In this document: positions 5,717-13,166 of the stretch, piece by piece
How positions within the stretch are numbered: position 1 is the first letter of the stretch
How the letters are laid out: the number at the start of each line of letters is the position of its first letter
Source: a virus
Virus record (IMG/VR): IMGVR_UViG_3300017729_000022
Location: 1-28,008 of that record
DNA: 28,008 nucleotides
Direction: 5' to 3' (one strand)
The notes under the pieces: generated by a model
Seen by the model: only the letters and a program-made list of their open reading frames with translations
What the model was told of the DNA's origin: nothing
The model's database searches: none
Position numbers and translations under genes: made by a program

Positions 5717-6208
5717 TTATAAAATTAAGTCTTTATACTGCTCAATATACTCTTCTTCAGATGCTTTACCTTGTGCAGAGTTATAATACTTCTTATAATA
5801 ATGTGCTTGTCCTTCTAGGTCTTGAGGTACTTTTTTTGGTACTCGCCAATATTTAAGTCTACAATGCATGATACCATAGGCAATGTTAGATTCTAACATA
5901 TCACCTATTTCATCATCACTTGTTCCTATCATAGTAAACTTAAGCGGAACCATAGCAGCCGAAGCACACATTCTCGCCTTCGACTGCCTGTACTTGAGGT
6001 ACGATTTAATATTGTCCTGAGCAGTCGCCACTTCAACCTGCCAGAAAGATTTGGCTATACCACTTTCAATCTGTCTGATATATCGATACTGAGATTCATA
6101 TAAGCCAGTACCGAGTACGAGATCTTCAGCCTCTTCAGAGTACATACCCATGCGAGTAATTACTCTTTTAATTAACGACCTGTACTGTTGAGTCTGCTCA
6201 GGAATCAT
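5717..6208 (-). CDS. Candidate endolysin: lysozyme/transglycosylase-like peptidoglycan hydrolase
   Basis: The 163-residue protein carries EDLVLGTGLYESQYRYIRQ (about 28-46), with a Glu-Ser pair in the position of the catalytic Glu of lysozyme-like transglycosylases. IAKSFWQVEVAT (about 50-61) corresponds to the A-x-G-x-x-Q motif. The C-terminal part (YYKKYYNSAQGKASEEEYIE) matches a conserved phage family I associate with this N-terminus. There is no signal peptide, so it would need a holin or other membrane lesion. It is the last gene of the block containing many small membrane proteins, which fits a lysis module. Starts by TAATG coupling. The hydrolase call is from motif memory only. Confidence 0.5.
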   Translation of the reverse strand: MIPEQTQQYRSLIKRVITRMGMYSEEAEDLVLGTGLYESQYRYIRQIESGIAKSFWQVEVATAQDNIKSYLKYRQSKARMCASAAMVPLKFTMIGTSDDEIGDMLESNIAYGIMHCRLKYWRVPKKVPQDLEGQAHYYKKYYNSAQGKASEEEYIEQYKDLIL

Positions 6209-6324
6209 TACATAACCTTTTCGGTTGGTTCTTTTTTGACTTTAGGAGTCTTTTTGACATCCATTCCGTCACATACATAGTTCTTCTTCTTAGAAGATTT
6301 CTTTGATTTTTTACCGTAGTGCAT
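6208..6324 (-). CDS. 38-residue lysine-rich mini-protein
   Basis: The frame runs from ATG at 6324 to TAA at 6208-6210 and overlaps the next start by one base (TAATG). The protein reads MHYGKKSKKSSKKKNYVC at its beginning, then a short linker with repeated KTPKVKK-type basic motifs. It has a single Cys, in NYVCDGM. No family is recognised. Its neighbour at 6326-6442 is the same length and equally basic, and the two are one base apart. The gap they fill and the coupled stops support both being translated. Confidence 0.55.
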   Translation of the reverse strand: MHYGKKSKKSSKKKNYVCDGMDVKKTPKVKKEPTEKVM

Positions 6325-6325
6325 A

Positions 6326-6442
6326 CTAATATCCTTTCTTCTTTTTCTTTTTACTTCTACTTAAAGCATAGTAAAGGCCTTTGCCTTTCTTTTTACCATA
6401 CTTCTTGATGATTTTATTGTACATCTTTTTGTACTTAGGCAT
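6326..6442 (-). CDS. 38-residue lysine-rich mini-protein
   Basis: The frame starts at ATG 6442, inside the stop of the upstream gene (TAATG), and ends TAG at 6326-6328. It reads MPKYKKMYNKIIKKYGKKKG, then KGLYYALSRS and a tract of six lysines. Nearly half the residues are Lys. The motif K-Y-G-K-x-K-G-K-x-x-x-Y-A recurs in small phage proteins that I cannot name. A DNA- or RNA-binding or packaging-related role is possible from charge alone. Confidence 0.6.
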   Translation of the reverse strand: MPKYKKMYNKIIKKYGKKKGKGLYYALSRSKKKKKKGY

Positions 6443-6792
6443 TACTTGCTACTCCTACTTCGAATACCAAAAGCACCTCGACTCATTTCAAGTGTTCTTT
6501 CATCATATTCTTTAGTACCTTTAATAAATTGCCTATCAAAACTATTTAAGTTTTCTTTAATCATTTTTAAAACAATGGGGTCTGTGATTTTTTTATCTTG
6601 TTTATGTAAAGCATCAGCTTTTCTAATTTTTTTTATCCTATTAAAAGTAGCTTCACGAACTTTACCATACATTTTCATATCATTTTTTGTTAGATTATCT
6701 ACAACTTTATTAAAAGGAGTATCTAACATATCAGATGGTGTTATTTTAGTTTTAGTTCTGGCTAATGATTGCCTTAACTGACCATTTGCCAT
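6442..6792 (-). CDS. Basic hypothetical protein, probably helical
   Basis: From ATG at 6792 the protein has 116 residues (MANGQLRQSLARTKTK...), basic and helical, ending GAFGIRSRSSK. The frame is open upstream to 6840, but that extension would overlap the neighbouring gene by 48 bases and adds a Cys-rich sequence unlike the rest. ATG 6792 instead forms the TAATG coupling used all over this genome. There is no membrane span. It is probably a small virion or DNA-associated protein, judged only by neighbours and charge. Confidence 0.65.
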   Translation of the reverse strand: MANGQLRQSLARTKTKITPSDMLDTPFNKVVDNLTKNDMKMYGKVREATFNRIKKIRKADALHKQDKKITDPIVLKMIKENLNSFDRQFIKGTKEYDERTLEMSRGAFGIRSRSSK

Positions 6793-7025
6793 TAGAACTT
6801 CCAGACTAGTTTGCCAATAGCAACAATAACATCCATACATTCTTTGGCTATAGCTTGTTGCTCAGACTTTGATATTTTACCATCTTTTTTAGCATCATGG
6901 TACTTTTGAGCGACTTGCTTTACTTCAGTTACAAGAGGCTTATACTTAACTGCTACTAATGTCCCTGCTGCTCCTAATATGATAACAAGCATATACGCTG
7001 CATTACTTAAAGATAACCATTCCAT
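6792..7025 (-). CDS. Small membrane protein (holin-like) with an EF-hand-like loop
   Basis: The 77-residue protein has an N-terminal membrane span, about residues 8-26 (NAAYMLVIILGAAGTLVAV). A basic helix follows, then DAKKDGKISKSE (about 46-57), which matches an EF-hand loop at positions 1, 5, 6, 8 and 12 but has Lys at 3. A final amphipathic helix follows (AIGKLVWKF). The size and single span fit small phage holins or holin-associated proteins. Calcium binding is doubtful because of the Lys. It is coupled to both neighbours by TAATG. Confidence 0.6.
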   Translation of the reverse strand: MEWLSLSNAAYMLVIILGAAGTLVAVKYKPLVTEVKQVAQKYHDAKKDGKISKSEQQAIAKECMDVIVAIGKLVWKF

Positions 7026-7240
7026 TACTTTTTCTCCTTTATCATTTCTTTTACATTCATTAATTCTGTATGAATCACATCTAATTTGTATTCAATTATT
7101 TCTTTATCTGCTTTTAATTCAACCATCTTCTCTATGTGAGATATATCTGCCTTCATAAAACCAAAAGCCATTGCCATACTTCCTGCTAAAACAATAATAG
7201 TGATAATGTGTTCTAACGATATGGTCTTATTTAGCTTCAT
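7025..7240 (-). CDS. Single-span membrane protein with coiled-coil tail
   Basis: In this 71-residue protein the membrane segment covers about residues 9-29 (LEHIITIIVLAGSMAMAFGF). A heptad-rich charged helix to the C-terminus follows (ISHIEKMVELKADKEIIEY, then MNVKEMIKEKK). This span-plus-coil layout is shared with the genes at 7928, 8196 and 8569. Inner-membrane spanins and some holins look like this, but no family is confirmed. Its ATG overlaps nothing upstream, and the downstream stop/start is TAATG at 7025. Confidence 0.6.
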   Translation of the reverse strand: MKLNKTISLEHIITIIVLAGSMAMAFGFMKADISHIEKMVELKADKEIIEYKLDVIHTELMNVKEMIKEKK

Positions 7241-7620
7241 GCCATCCTTACCTTTTTCGCAATAGACTTACTATACTTAGCGTATTGACTGCCCTTCTTA
7301 CTTGCTTCCTTCTTCTTTCTATTGGTTGCTCTTTTCTGTGCATCAGTTAAACTGGTTCTAACAGACTTAGGTAAGTATCTACCTCTTTTAGACTTAGGTT
7401 TTTTCTTATCACCTTTACTAACATAGTCCCACTTCTGCTTTGTCCATTTAGATAGCTTATTAGAAGAACTTTTACTGCCTCCGTATCTACCACCCATATC
7501 CTTATAATATTTAACTGCAAGTTGCATGGCCCTAGCAGAGTGCTTACCACCCATCTTAGCCTTAGCTCTAGCCTTTGCCCTTGCCCACTTTTTAGGATCT
7601 AATTTAGTTGCTGTAGCCAT
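7237..7620 (-). CDS. Highly basic DUF5872-like protein
   Basis: From ATG at 7620 (TAATG coupling) the protein has 127 residues. The first part (KWARAKARAKAKMGGKHSAR, then AVKYYKDMGGRYGG) is Arg/Lys/Gly-rich. From about residue 56, KLSKWTKQKWDYVSKGD, RGRYLPKSVRTSLTDAQKR and KKGSQYAKYSK follow the S-K-W-T-x-x-x-W-D ... R-Y-L-P ... K-G-x-Q-Y pattern of DUF5872, a domain known from phages and large DNA viruses. The function of that domain is not established. An upstream in-frame ATG at 7626 is less likely. The extreme charge suggests nucleic-acid binding. Confidence 0.6.
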   Translation of the reverse strand: MATATKLDPKKWARAKARAKAKMGGKHSARAMQLAVKYYKDMGGRYGGSKSSSNKLSKWTKQKWDYVSKGDKKKPKSKRGRYLPKSVRTSLTDAQKRATNRKKKEASKKGSQYAKYSKSIAKKVRMA

Positions 7621-7928
7621 TACCACTTTACCTTATCTGCCCAGTAAGCAGCACTCATCTTACCTTTAGCTATATTTCTTCTATGTCTTGCTTTAAAACT
7701 TTTACGCTTCATCTTCATTCTAGTAGACTCACCTGCTTTAGGTTTACCTGCAGTAGATGCTCCCTGCTCTCCAAAACGAATTAGTTTTACCAGTGGGCCT
7801 TCTTTGGCCATTACAATATGAGACTTCTTTGGATGTCCTGGAGTCCTCTTTGGCTTATTGAAACCAGATATATTTAATCTCTTCATTGTAGCTCTTGCTC
7901 TTTTAACTCTTGATTCTGAAGCTGTCAT
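7620..7928 (-). CDS. Basic conserved phage protein of unknown function
   Basis: The 102-residue protein contains RTPGHPKKSHIVMAKEGP, VKLIRFGEQGASTAG, then RKSFKARHRRNIAKGKMSAA and a final YWADKVKW. The K-S-F-x-A-R-H ... Y-W-A-x-K-V-K-W signature is one I associate with small conserved proteins of aquatic phages. I know no function for it. It is coupled by TAATG both to the membrane protein upstream and to the DUF5872-like gene, with which it forms a basic-protein pair. Confidence 0.65.
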   Translation of the reverse strand: MTASESRVKRARATMKRLNISGFNKPKRTPGHPKKSHIVMAKEGPLVKLIRFGEQGASTAGKPKAGESTRMKMKRKSFKARHRRNIAKGKMSAAYWADKVKW

Positions 7929-8209
7929 TAGTTATCTCTTAACCTATCTAATTCTTTTTCTATGTAATCAATGCGCTGATTCTGCCTTATATCAGCAGGT
8001 ATCTCTGCATCTTGATTCTCATACGCTTCATTCTCTATTCTTGTAATATGTTCTTCATTGATAGCTACCTGGTACTCTAAAAATGATATACGAGTATTTA
8101 ATTGACCATAGCCATATACTAATGCACCAATAAATCCTACTGCTTGTATTATCATTGGTAGTGAAATACTTAAAGAGCTATTGTCTGATATTGGTTTAGT
8201 GTTTTCCAT
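7928..8209 (-). CDS. Single-span membrane protein with coiled coil (paralogue of the gene at 8569)
   Basis: In this 93-residue protein a polar N-terminus is followed by a membrane span at about 17-35 (LPMIIQAVGFIGALVYGYG). Then come QLNTRISFLEYQV and a charged helix ending IDYIEKELDRLRDN. The stretch V-Y-G-Y-x-x-L-x-T-R-I-S-x-L-E aligns with I-Y-G-Y-x-x-I-x-T-R-I-T-x-L-E in the gene at 8569-8901, so the two are duplicates. It may be an i-spanin- or holin-like component. The 5' end overlaps the upstream gene by 14 bases. Confidence 0.6.
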   Translation of the reverse strand: MENTKPISDNSSLSISLPMIIQAVGFIGALVYGYGQLNTRISFLEYQVAINEEHITRIENEAYENQDAEIPADIRQNQRIDYIEKELDRLRDN

Positions 8210-8516
8210 TTAATCTGCTTATTACACCTTTGATCTCTGATACTTGATTATCAAGGTCATTTATTTCTTTGGTAATATTATCAAATTTTCTATCGAGCTT
8301 ATCATCTGATTGGTTCCATCTTCCTATTAGTTTAATGATCATGCCTTCCATATTCTCTAAGGTTTCAGATTGTCCTCTGTTCTCTGTCTTTAATGCCTGT
8401 AAAGCACCTGCTTGTTCATCTGCTCTTTGAGATTGCTTAAAGTATCCGTAAAAGAACGCTGCACATACAAGGCCCATTGCTCCATACTCAGCGTAATATC
8501 CCATAAATTCTTCCAT
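8196..8516 (-). CDS. Single-span membrane protein with long coiled coil
   Basis: In this 106-residue protein the span lies at about 10-26 (YGAMGLVCAAFFYGYF). It is followed by an uninterrupted charged helix with heptads (ENRGQSETLENMEGMIIKLI, then FDNITKEINDLDNQVSEIKG). The layout resembles the neighbouring paralogues, but sequence identity is limited to the Y-G-Y motif after the span. It starts inside the stop of the 17-codon minigene (TAATG). It is probably part of the membrane/lysis set; the partner is unknown. Confidence 0.6.
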   Translation of the reverse strand: MEEFMGYYAEYGAMGLVCAAFFYGYFKQSQRADEQAGALQALKTENRGQSETLENMEGMIIKLIGRWNQSDDKLDRKFDNITKEINDLDNQVSEIKGVISRLNGKH

Positions 8517-8569
8517 TATATCTTCTTTATCATCTTTAATAGTTTTATATAATTCTTTAAATCTTTCAT
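8516..8569 (-). CDS. 17-residue cationic amphipathic minigene (candidate)
   Basis: ATG at 8569 lies inside the stop of the upstream gene (TAATG), and the TAA at 8516-8518 overlaps the next ATG (TAATG). The tiny frame is therefore coupled at both ends. The peptide MKDLKNYIKLLKMIKKI puts Leu/Ile/Met on one helical face and six lysines on the other, as in membrane-active peptides. It lies among single-span membrane proteins. It might merely relay ribosomes between two genes. No homologue is known to me. Confidence 0.35.
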   Translation of the reverse strand: MKDLKNYIKLLKMIKKI

Positions 8570-8901
8570 TATTTTCGTTTCTTCTTTTTCTTGCCCCAAC
8601 TTAGTGGATTTAGATTTAGTTCGGTCTCGTACCACTCTAATTGTTCCTGCATCTTTGCAATTTTAACTTCCTCTTCTGCTATATGTTTGGAAATAAGAGT
8701 TGCAATCTCTTCGTTAGCAAGTCCAATTCCTCGTTCAAGGTTTGTAATTCTTGTTTCAATACGATAGTATCCATAAATAAGACTAGCGATAAGAACAAAC
8801 ATTTGACCAAGCCACTTAATGTTAATAGATATAACAGCGTTGTCATCGACCACAGCTCCACGATAGCTCCTTGCTGTCTTAGGTTTCTGCCCTTCACTCA
8901 C
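8569..8901 (-). CDS. Single-span membrane protein with coiled coil and poly-basic tail
   Basis: In this 110-residue protein an N-terminal cytoplasmic-looking segment is followed by a span at about 28-46 (IKWLGQMFVLIASLIYGYY). Then come RIETRITNLERGIG, a long charged helix, and a C-terminus of nine Lys/Arg in the last ten residues. It is similar to the gene at 7928-8209 through the span and first heptads. The start is GTG, overlapping the lipoprotein gene by 8 bases. Next to a lipoprotein, a span-plus-coil protein suggests an i-spanin/o-spanin pair, though the gene order is reversed from lambda Rz/Rz1. Confidence 0.55.
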   Translation of the reverse strand: MSEGQKPKTARSYRGAVVDDNAVISINIKWLGQMFVLIASLIYGYYRIETRITNLERGIGLANEEIATLISKHIAEEEVKIAKMQEQLEWYETELNLNPLSWGKKKKKRK

Positions 8902-9157
8902 TTTTCTTTCTTACATCTTCCCAGTTATGATGTCTATAGCAATAGTTCTCACCAACAAGTATTCCTCCTTGTGTAGTAGTTCTTTGATACCAATGCTGTA
9001 AACTATCCTGGTCTGTTATCACCATAAAATCTATATACAAAGTATCTTCAGGTGATATAGACCTACTATTACCACTACAAGCACTAAGAATAAATATTGT
9101 AAAGATTATTACTACAACTGATATTACAGTAATGAGATCTTTTCTATCTTCACTCAA
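8894..9157 (-). CDS. Small lipoprotein (possible o-spanin-like)
   Basis: In this 87-residue protein, residues 1-7 are charged, 8-25 are hydrophobic (DLITVISVVVIIFTIFIL), and the lipobox L-S-A-C follows with Cys at 27. This is a signal-peptidase-II lipoprotein signal. The mature part is about 60 residues with a later single Cys (NYCYRHH) and no recognisable domain. The start is TTG at 9157, overlapping the upstream stop by 8 bases; no ATG would keep the signal peptide. It could be an o-spanin or a superinfection/host-surface lipoprotein. Confidence 0.6.
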   Translation of the reverse strand: MSEDRKDLITVISVVVIIFTIFILSACSGNSRSISPEDTLYIDFMVITDQDSLQHWYQRTTTQGGILVGENYCYRHHNWEDVRKKSE

Positions 9158-9479
9158 TTTCTGATGTCCACTCAGTGCCAGATAAAGTAGTCATTATCTG
9201 TGCGTGAGAAAGTTTAGTGTATGATGAAAATACACTTGGGTCGTTATCAGGGTCATTATCACAAGCAAACTTTAGTAGTGCTTTACTACTGTCGCCTGTT
9301 TCTCCGTTGTTTAACCTAAGTGTTGCAATACCGCTTTGTATAGCATTGTCTATTAATGGATTTGTACCATCATCTTCAGTGGCAGCATCAATATCAGCTT
9401 TTGGGACGACCATGTATGCACGGTTTACCCATCTTCCTGAATAATCATCACTCCATCTGTTTGTTACTTCTTCACTCAT
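9150..9479 (-). CDS. Small hypothetical protein downstream of the LamG fibre
   Basis: The 109-residue acidic protein begins MSEEVTNRWSDDYSGRWVNR and ends HAQIMTTLSGTEWTSEIE, with no membrane span or Cys cluster. It starts 11 bases after the fibre gene, with GGAAAA upstream. I know no family for it. Its place after the fibre suggests a fibre-associated or minor virion protein, but it could equally begin the small-gene block. Confidence 0.55.
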   Translation of the reverse strand: MSEEVTNRWSDDYSGRWVNRAYMVVPKADIDAATEDDGTNPLIDNAIQSGIATLRLNNGETGDSSKALLKFACDNDPDNDPSVFSSYTKLSHAQIMTTLSGTEWTSEIE

Positions 9480-9490
9480 ATTATTTTCCT

Positions 9491-12400
9491 TTAAGGTGTT
9501 GTTGTTGAACGATTAGTATCACTTTTTGCATAGCCATTAGGTTCTGCGTTTGGTGGTGATTTTAAAGTTGCACCAGATACTGTTCCATGATTTGAGTTAC
9601 CACTTCTGTCATATATTGTAGAACTTGTATCTTTAAATCCACTTGTAGCGTCTAATAATCCACAAGCAAAATATGCTTTTAAATTGTCTGAATAGTTATC
9701 TAATAAATTAAAATGCCTACCTGCTGTATATATTGCAGAGATTTCTAAAGCACTAAGAGACTTACCCCAAAGAGCAATTCCTGCAATACCCCCTGCAAAT
9801 GACCTATCTCCACCTGTGTTATTACCTATAAATAAATTTTGACTTGAATCATCAACTGCATCTCCAGTTGTACTACCAGTTAGTGATGCAGTTACGCTTA
9901 TTCCATTGATATAAAAACTTGGATTATTAGAAGAAGAACTATTATCATAAGTAACAGCTACGTGATTCCATTCATTTAAAATAACATTCAAAGGACTACT
10001 CCAATATGGTTGATTAGTACGTCCATGACCAAATACTAATTCAACTTTACCGCTACTTTCATCTGTAACTAACCAATGCCAACCATCTGAACCATTTGTA
10101 CTTGTTGATTTATCAAATATTCTGCCTAAATCATTTTCACCATCACTTGATGGTTTTATCCAAGCAGTAAGAGTAGCACCACCAACAAATACATTATCTA
10201 TTGAGGCATCAGAACCAATATTTATTAAATCATCAGTTCCATCAAAGTCTATAAAGTTATACGCAGAGTTTACCCCTGTTAGAAAGGATTGGTCTGGCAG
10301 AACTGAGGAATAGACTAAATCAGCAGAGTCTTGATTGGTCATTGTGCCGACATTGCCTTGTAATTGCTGAAGAGAAAAGTTATCTAAAAACAATATTTCT
10401 CCAGAATTAATATCTAATCTTATATAATCATGTTGTGGACTACCTGCTTTAAATATTACTGTCTTTGATGTAAAAGATGTTTCAGTTATTGTAGCAGATG
10501 GTGTACTGCCACCATTCTCAATTACAACTAAATCAACAGAACCTGTGTTTACTTTAGCATCAAATGTTAATTTATACAGCTTACCAACTACTAAATCACT
10601 ATTTAAATCAGTAGAATCTCTAAACCATAAGTATGCTCCGTTAGTATTATCAACATAAGTAATTTTTAATGCTCCAGAATCGTTTGCTATAGTATTATTC
10701 CCATAAACAACCCAAGAATGTGTACCACTATCAAATGTACTTGCATCTGTATCCCATAACTCTGCTCCAAGAACAGGCTCATTTACATCTATGATGGCAG
10801 GGTAAGAGTCACTTAGGTCTGCTGATTGGAGGACTTCTTGTACATCAAAACTATTTAATACAAGTTTATCTCCTGTAGATACATCTGCCTCAAAGAGTCT
10901 AAAATATGAACTTGCACCATCACATAATCCATATACTGTATTTATACCTGTTGTTAATGGATTTTTTTCAAACACATTAGCAGTACAACTACCACCTGCA
11001 TTATTTATTCTATAACTTCCTGTTGTTGTACTATCTATATCTAATGTTACTTTTAATAATTTTTGAGGTATTCCAGAACCACTTGCAAAATTACCTGATG
11101 ATAATTGAGCAACAACAGCAGGACTATCGCCATCCATTGTAAAAACCATTTGGTCATTAGAAAAAGATTTAGTAGCTCCACTACTTGTCCAATCGTTAGA
11201 TGTGACTCCAGAAAATGTAGTATTACTTGCACTTGTTATTTCTGAACCACCCAACTCTTCTGAACTACTCTCAAATGCCCCCATGTCATAACCTGCAACC
11301 ATTTGCTGTACTATGTCACCTAATGCACCATTTGTGATTGTACCATCGTTTGAGTTAGAACTTGAATCTGCTATGGTAGGATATGCCTTACTTGCGTCTG
11401 AACCCATTCTCCATAGTCCTACTAACCCTGTATCAGCACTTGGATTATGAGTAATACCTTTAGAGTATTGAGCATAGATTTCTTCTGCGGATTTGGCTAC
11501 ATTGTAAAGAGAAACTGAACTTATAGAACCTTCCCAATAATTACCTGTTCTATCCCATCCTATACCTATATCATGTGAGTTAGATGCCCCACTTGTTGTA
11601 GTTCCCGATGCCCATGCTACTGCACTACCATTAATATATAATTGATAAGCACTTCCACTATAAACTAAAGCATAGTGAAACCAACTTCCTGCACTAATAA
11701 CACCTGTTGCAGTTTGACCAACAGCACTTCCATTGTAGGTGTAAACAACACCATTTGCACCTACACTCAAATTATAATCAGTAACAGTACCACTTGCTTG
11801 TCTTTTTGAGATTATAGTTTTATAATTTGCTAACACATCTAATTTTGCCCACGCAGAAATAGTGTGTACATTTGTACCAAAACTTAATGCTGAGTTATTT
11901 GATATCTCTATTCTATCATTACTACTACTAAAATCCACTACAGAAAATCTGTTGTCTCTCATGGGAGTAAATCTGCTCTTTGCCATCTGTGAAATGGTTT
12001 GAGCATCGAGTGCTGTTTTGTAAAGACTCACATTGGATATTCCCCCACCAAATGCTCTATCTGCACTATCTCTTGCACCTATTGTAAATGATACATCATC
12101 GTTATCAAGAGTACCTGTTACAGATTCAGAAACATCTAATTTTCCATTTATATAGACTTTAACATTTGCACCATCATAACTCGAACAAATATGAGTCCAA
12201 ACACCAACAGGACAAGCAGAGCCTACAGTTGAGGTATCAGATGTTCCGAGGTTTACACTACTAACATATCCGTTACTATTTGTAATTTCAATCCAATAAT
12301 TTCTATTTGTACCATCATCTCTACCAAATAAAAATTGTGTTGCACTTGTAATAGCTGTTAGGTTTACCCAACCCATCAAAGTATAAGATGTTGTCATATC

Positions 12401-13165
12401 AAAAGATGTGTCATCTCCACAATTAACAAGAGTATTGCTACTGTCAAAATCAGTATAGAAGTCCTGTCTTGCGATTGAGGTATCGCTTTCTGGTAGTACC
12501 TTATCCCCTGCTCTGAGCCATAGTTTAAGGTTGGAAGTTCTATCTGTAGCGTAAGTTGATGCTTTGGAGAAATCAACTGGCTTAGAGGCAATCTTTGCGA
12601 CATCTGAGGCACTTAAAGCAGTATCCCAGACTGCAACTTCGTCAATGAGTCCATCCCAATAAGCACCACCATTTAATGCACTTCCTACTAATATATCTGT
12701 TGTTGCATTATGAATTGCATCAACACTTGCATCAGATGGACTTGTTATAGAAGTATCAGTACCATTTACATATAACTTAAATGCACCTGCATTAAATGTA
12801 AGAACAAAATGATTCCAACTATCAATATTAGAAATAGCACTTGATGAAATTACTTCACTAATACCACTCCCTGTTTTACTAATACTAAATGTTATTTTTT
12901 CATCTGAGTTAAAAAATATTCTGAACGCTCTTTGGTTACTATTATAATCATATTGACTTGTTATATATTGATTAGATGATAATCCAGAACTATCATTTTT
13001 TGCCCAAAAAGACAAAGAAATTTGAGCTGAAAGTTCAAGTGAAGTATTCCCACAATTTAAATAATCATTAGAACCATCGAAATTGAAGGAAAAGTCGTTA
13101 GGGAAACCAGTTAGTGGCTGACCTGATAACAGGTTGCCAAGACCGAGTCCCATGCCTAAACGCAT
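9491..13165 (-). CDS. Large LamG-domain tail fibre / receptor-binding protein
   Basis: The 1224-residue protein has four concanavalin/LamG-type beta-sandwich domains at about 24-195, 236-395, 408-568 and 970-1150. Each opens like FDGSNDYLNCG and closes like IDEVAVWDTALSASDV. Between the third and fourth are two carbohydrate-binding-module-like segments (about 640-780 and 798-936), ending in L-x-S-F-D-x-Q-x and L-D-N-F-S-L-Q-x. The phrase D-S-S-S-N-S-N-D-G-T, about 600-609, recurs as D-R-S-G-N-S-N-H-G-T at 1186-1195. The start MRLGMGLGLGNLLSG is typical of this protein class. It probably binds host surface glycans. The start lies one base past the upstream stop. Confidence 0.8.
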   Translation of the reverse strand: MRLGMGLGLGNLLSGQPLTGFPNDFSFNFDGSNDYLNCGNTSLELSAQISLSFWAKNDSSGLSSNQYITSQYDYNSNQRAFRIFFNSDEKITFSISKTGSGISEVISSSAISNIDSWNHFVLTFNAGAFKLYVNGTDTSITSPSDASVDAIHNATTDILVGSALNGGAYWDGLIDEVAVWDTALSASDVAKIASKPVDFSKASTYATDRTSNLKLWLRAGDKVLPESDTSIARQDFYTDFDSSNTLVNCGDDTSFDMTTSYTLMGWVNLTAITSATQFLFGRDDGTNRNYWIEITNSNGYVSSVNLGTSDTSTVGSACPVGVWTHICSSYDGANVKVYINGKLDVSESVTGTLDNDDVSFTIGARDSADRAFGGGISNVSLYKTALDAQTISQMAKSRFTPMRDNRFSVVDFSSSNDRIEISNNSALSFGTNVHTISAWAKLDVLANYKTIISKRQASGTVTDYNLSVGANGVVYTYNGSAVGQTATGVISAGSWFHYALVYSGSAYQLYINGSAVAWASGTTTSGASNSHDIGIGWDRTGNYWEGSISSVSLYNVAKSAEEIYAQYSKGITHNPSADTGLVGLWRMGSDASKAYPTIADSSSNSNDGTITNGALGDIVQQMVAGYDMGAFESSSEELGGSEITSASNTTFSGVTSNDWTSSGATKSFSNDQMVFTMDGDSPAVVAQLSSGNFASGSGIPQKLLKVTLDIDSTTTGSYRINNAGGSCTANVFEKNPLTTGINTVYGLCDGASSYFRLFEADVSTGDKLVLNSFDVQEVLQSADLSDSYPAIIDVNEPVLGAELWDTDASTFDSGTHSWVVYGNNTIANDSGALKITYVDNTNGAYLWFRDSTDLNSDLVVGKLYKLTFDAKVNTGSVDLVVIENGGSTPSATITETSFTSKTVIFKAGSPQHDYIRLDINSGEILFLDNFSLQQLQGNVGTMTNQDSADLVYSSVLPDQSFLTGVNSAYNFIDFDGTDDLINIGSDASIDNVFVGGATLTAWIKPSSDGENDLGRIFDKSTSTNGSDGWHWLVTDESSGKVELVFGHGRTNQPYWSSPLNVILNEWNHVAVTYDNSSSSNNPSFYINGISVTASLTGSTTGDAVDDSSQNLFIGNNTGGDRSFAGGIAGIALWGKSLSALEISAIYTAGRHFNLLDNYSDNLKAYFACGLLDATSGFKDTSSTIYDRSGNSNHGTVSGATLKSPPNAEPNGYAKSDTNRSTTTP

Positions 13166-13166
13166 A

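Noticed and set aside
6442-6840. Longer version of the basic gene starting at 6840
   Set aside because: It adds 16 Cys-rich residues that overlap the membrane protein gene by 48 bases, while ATG at 6792 forms the usual TAATG junction.
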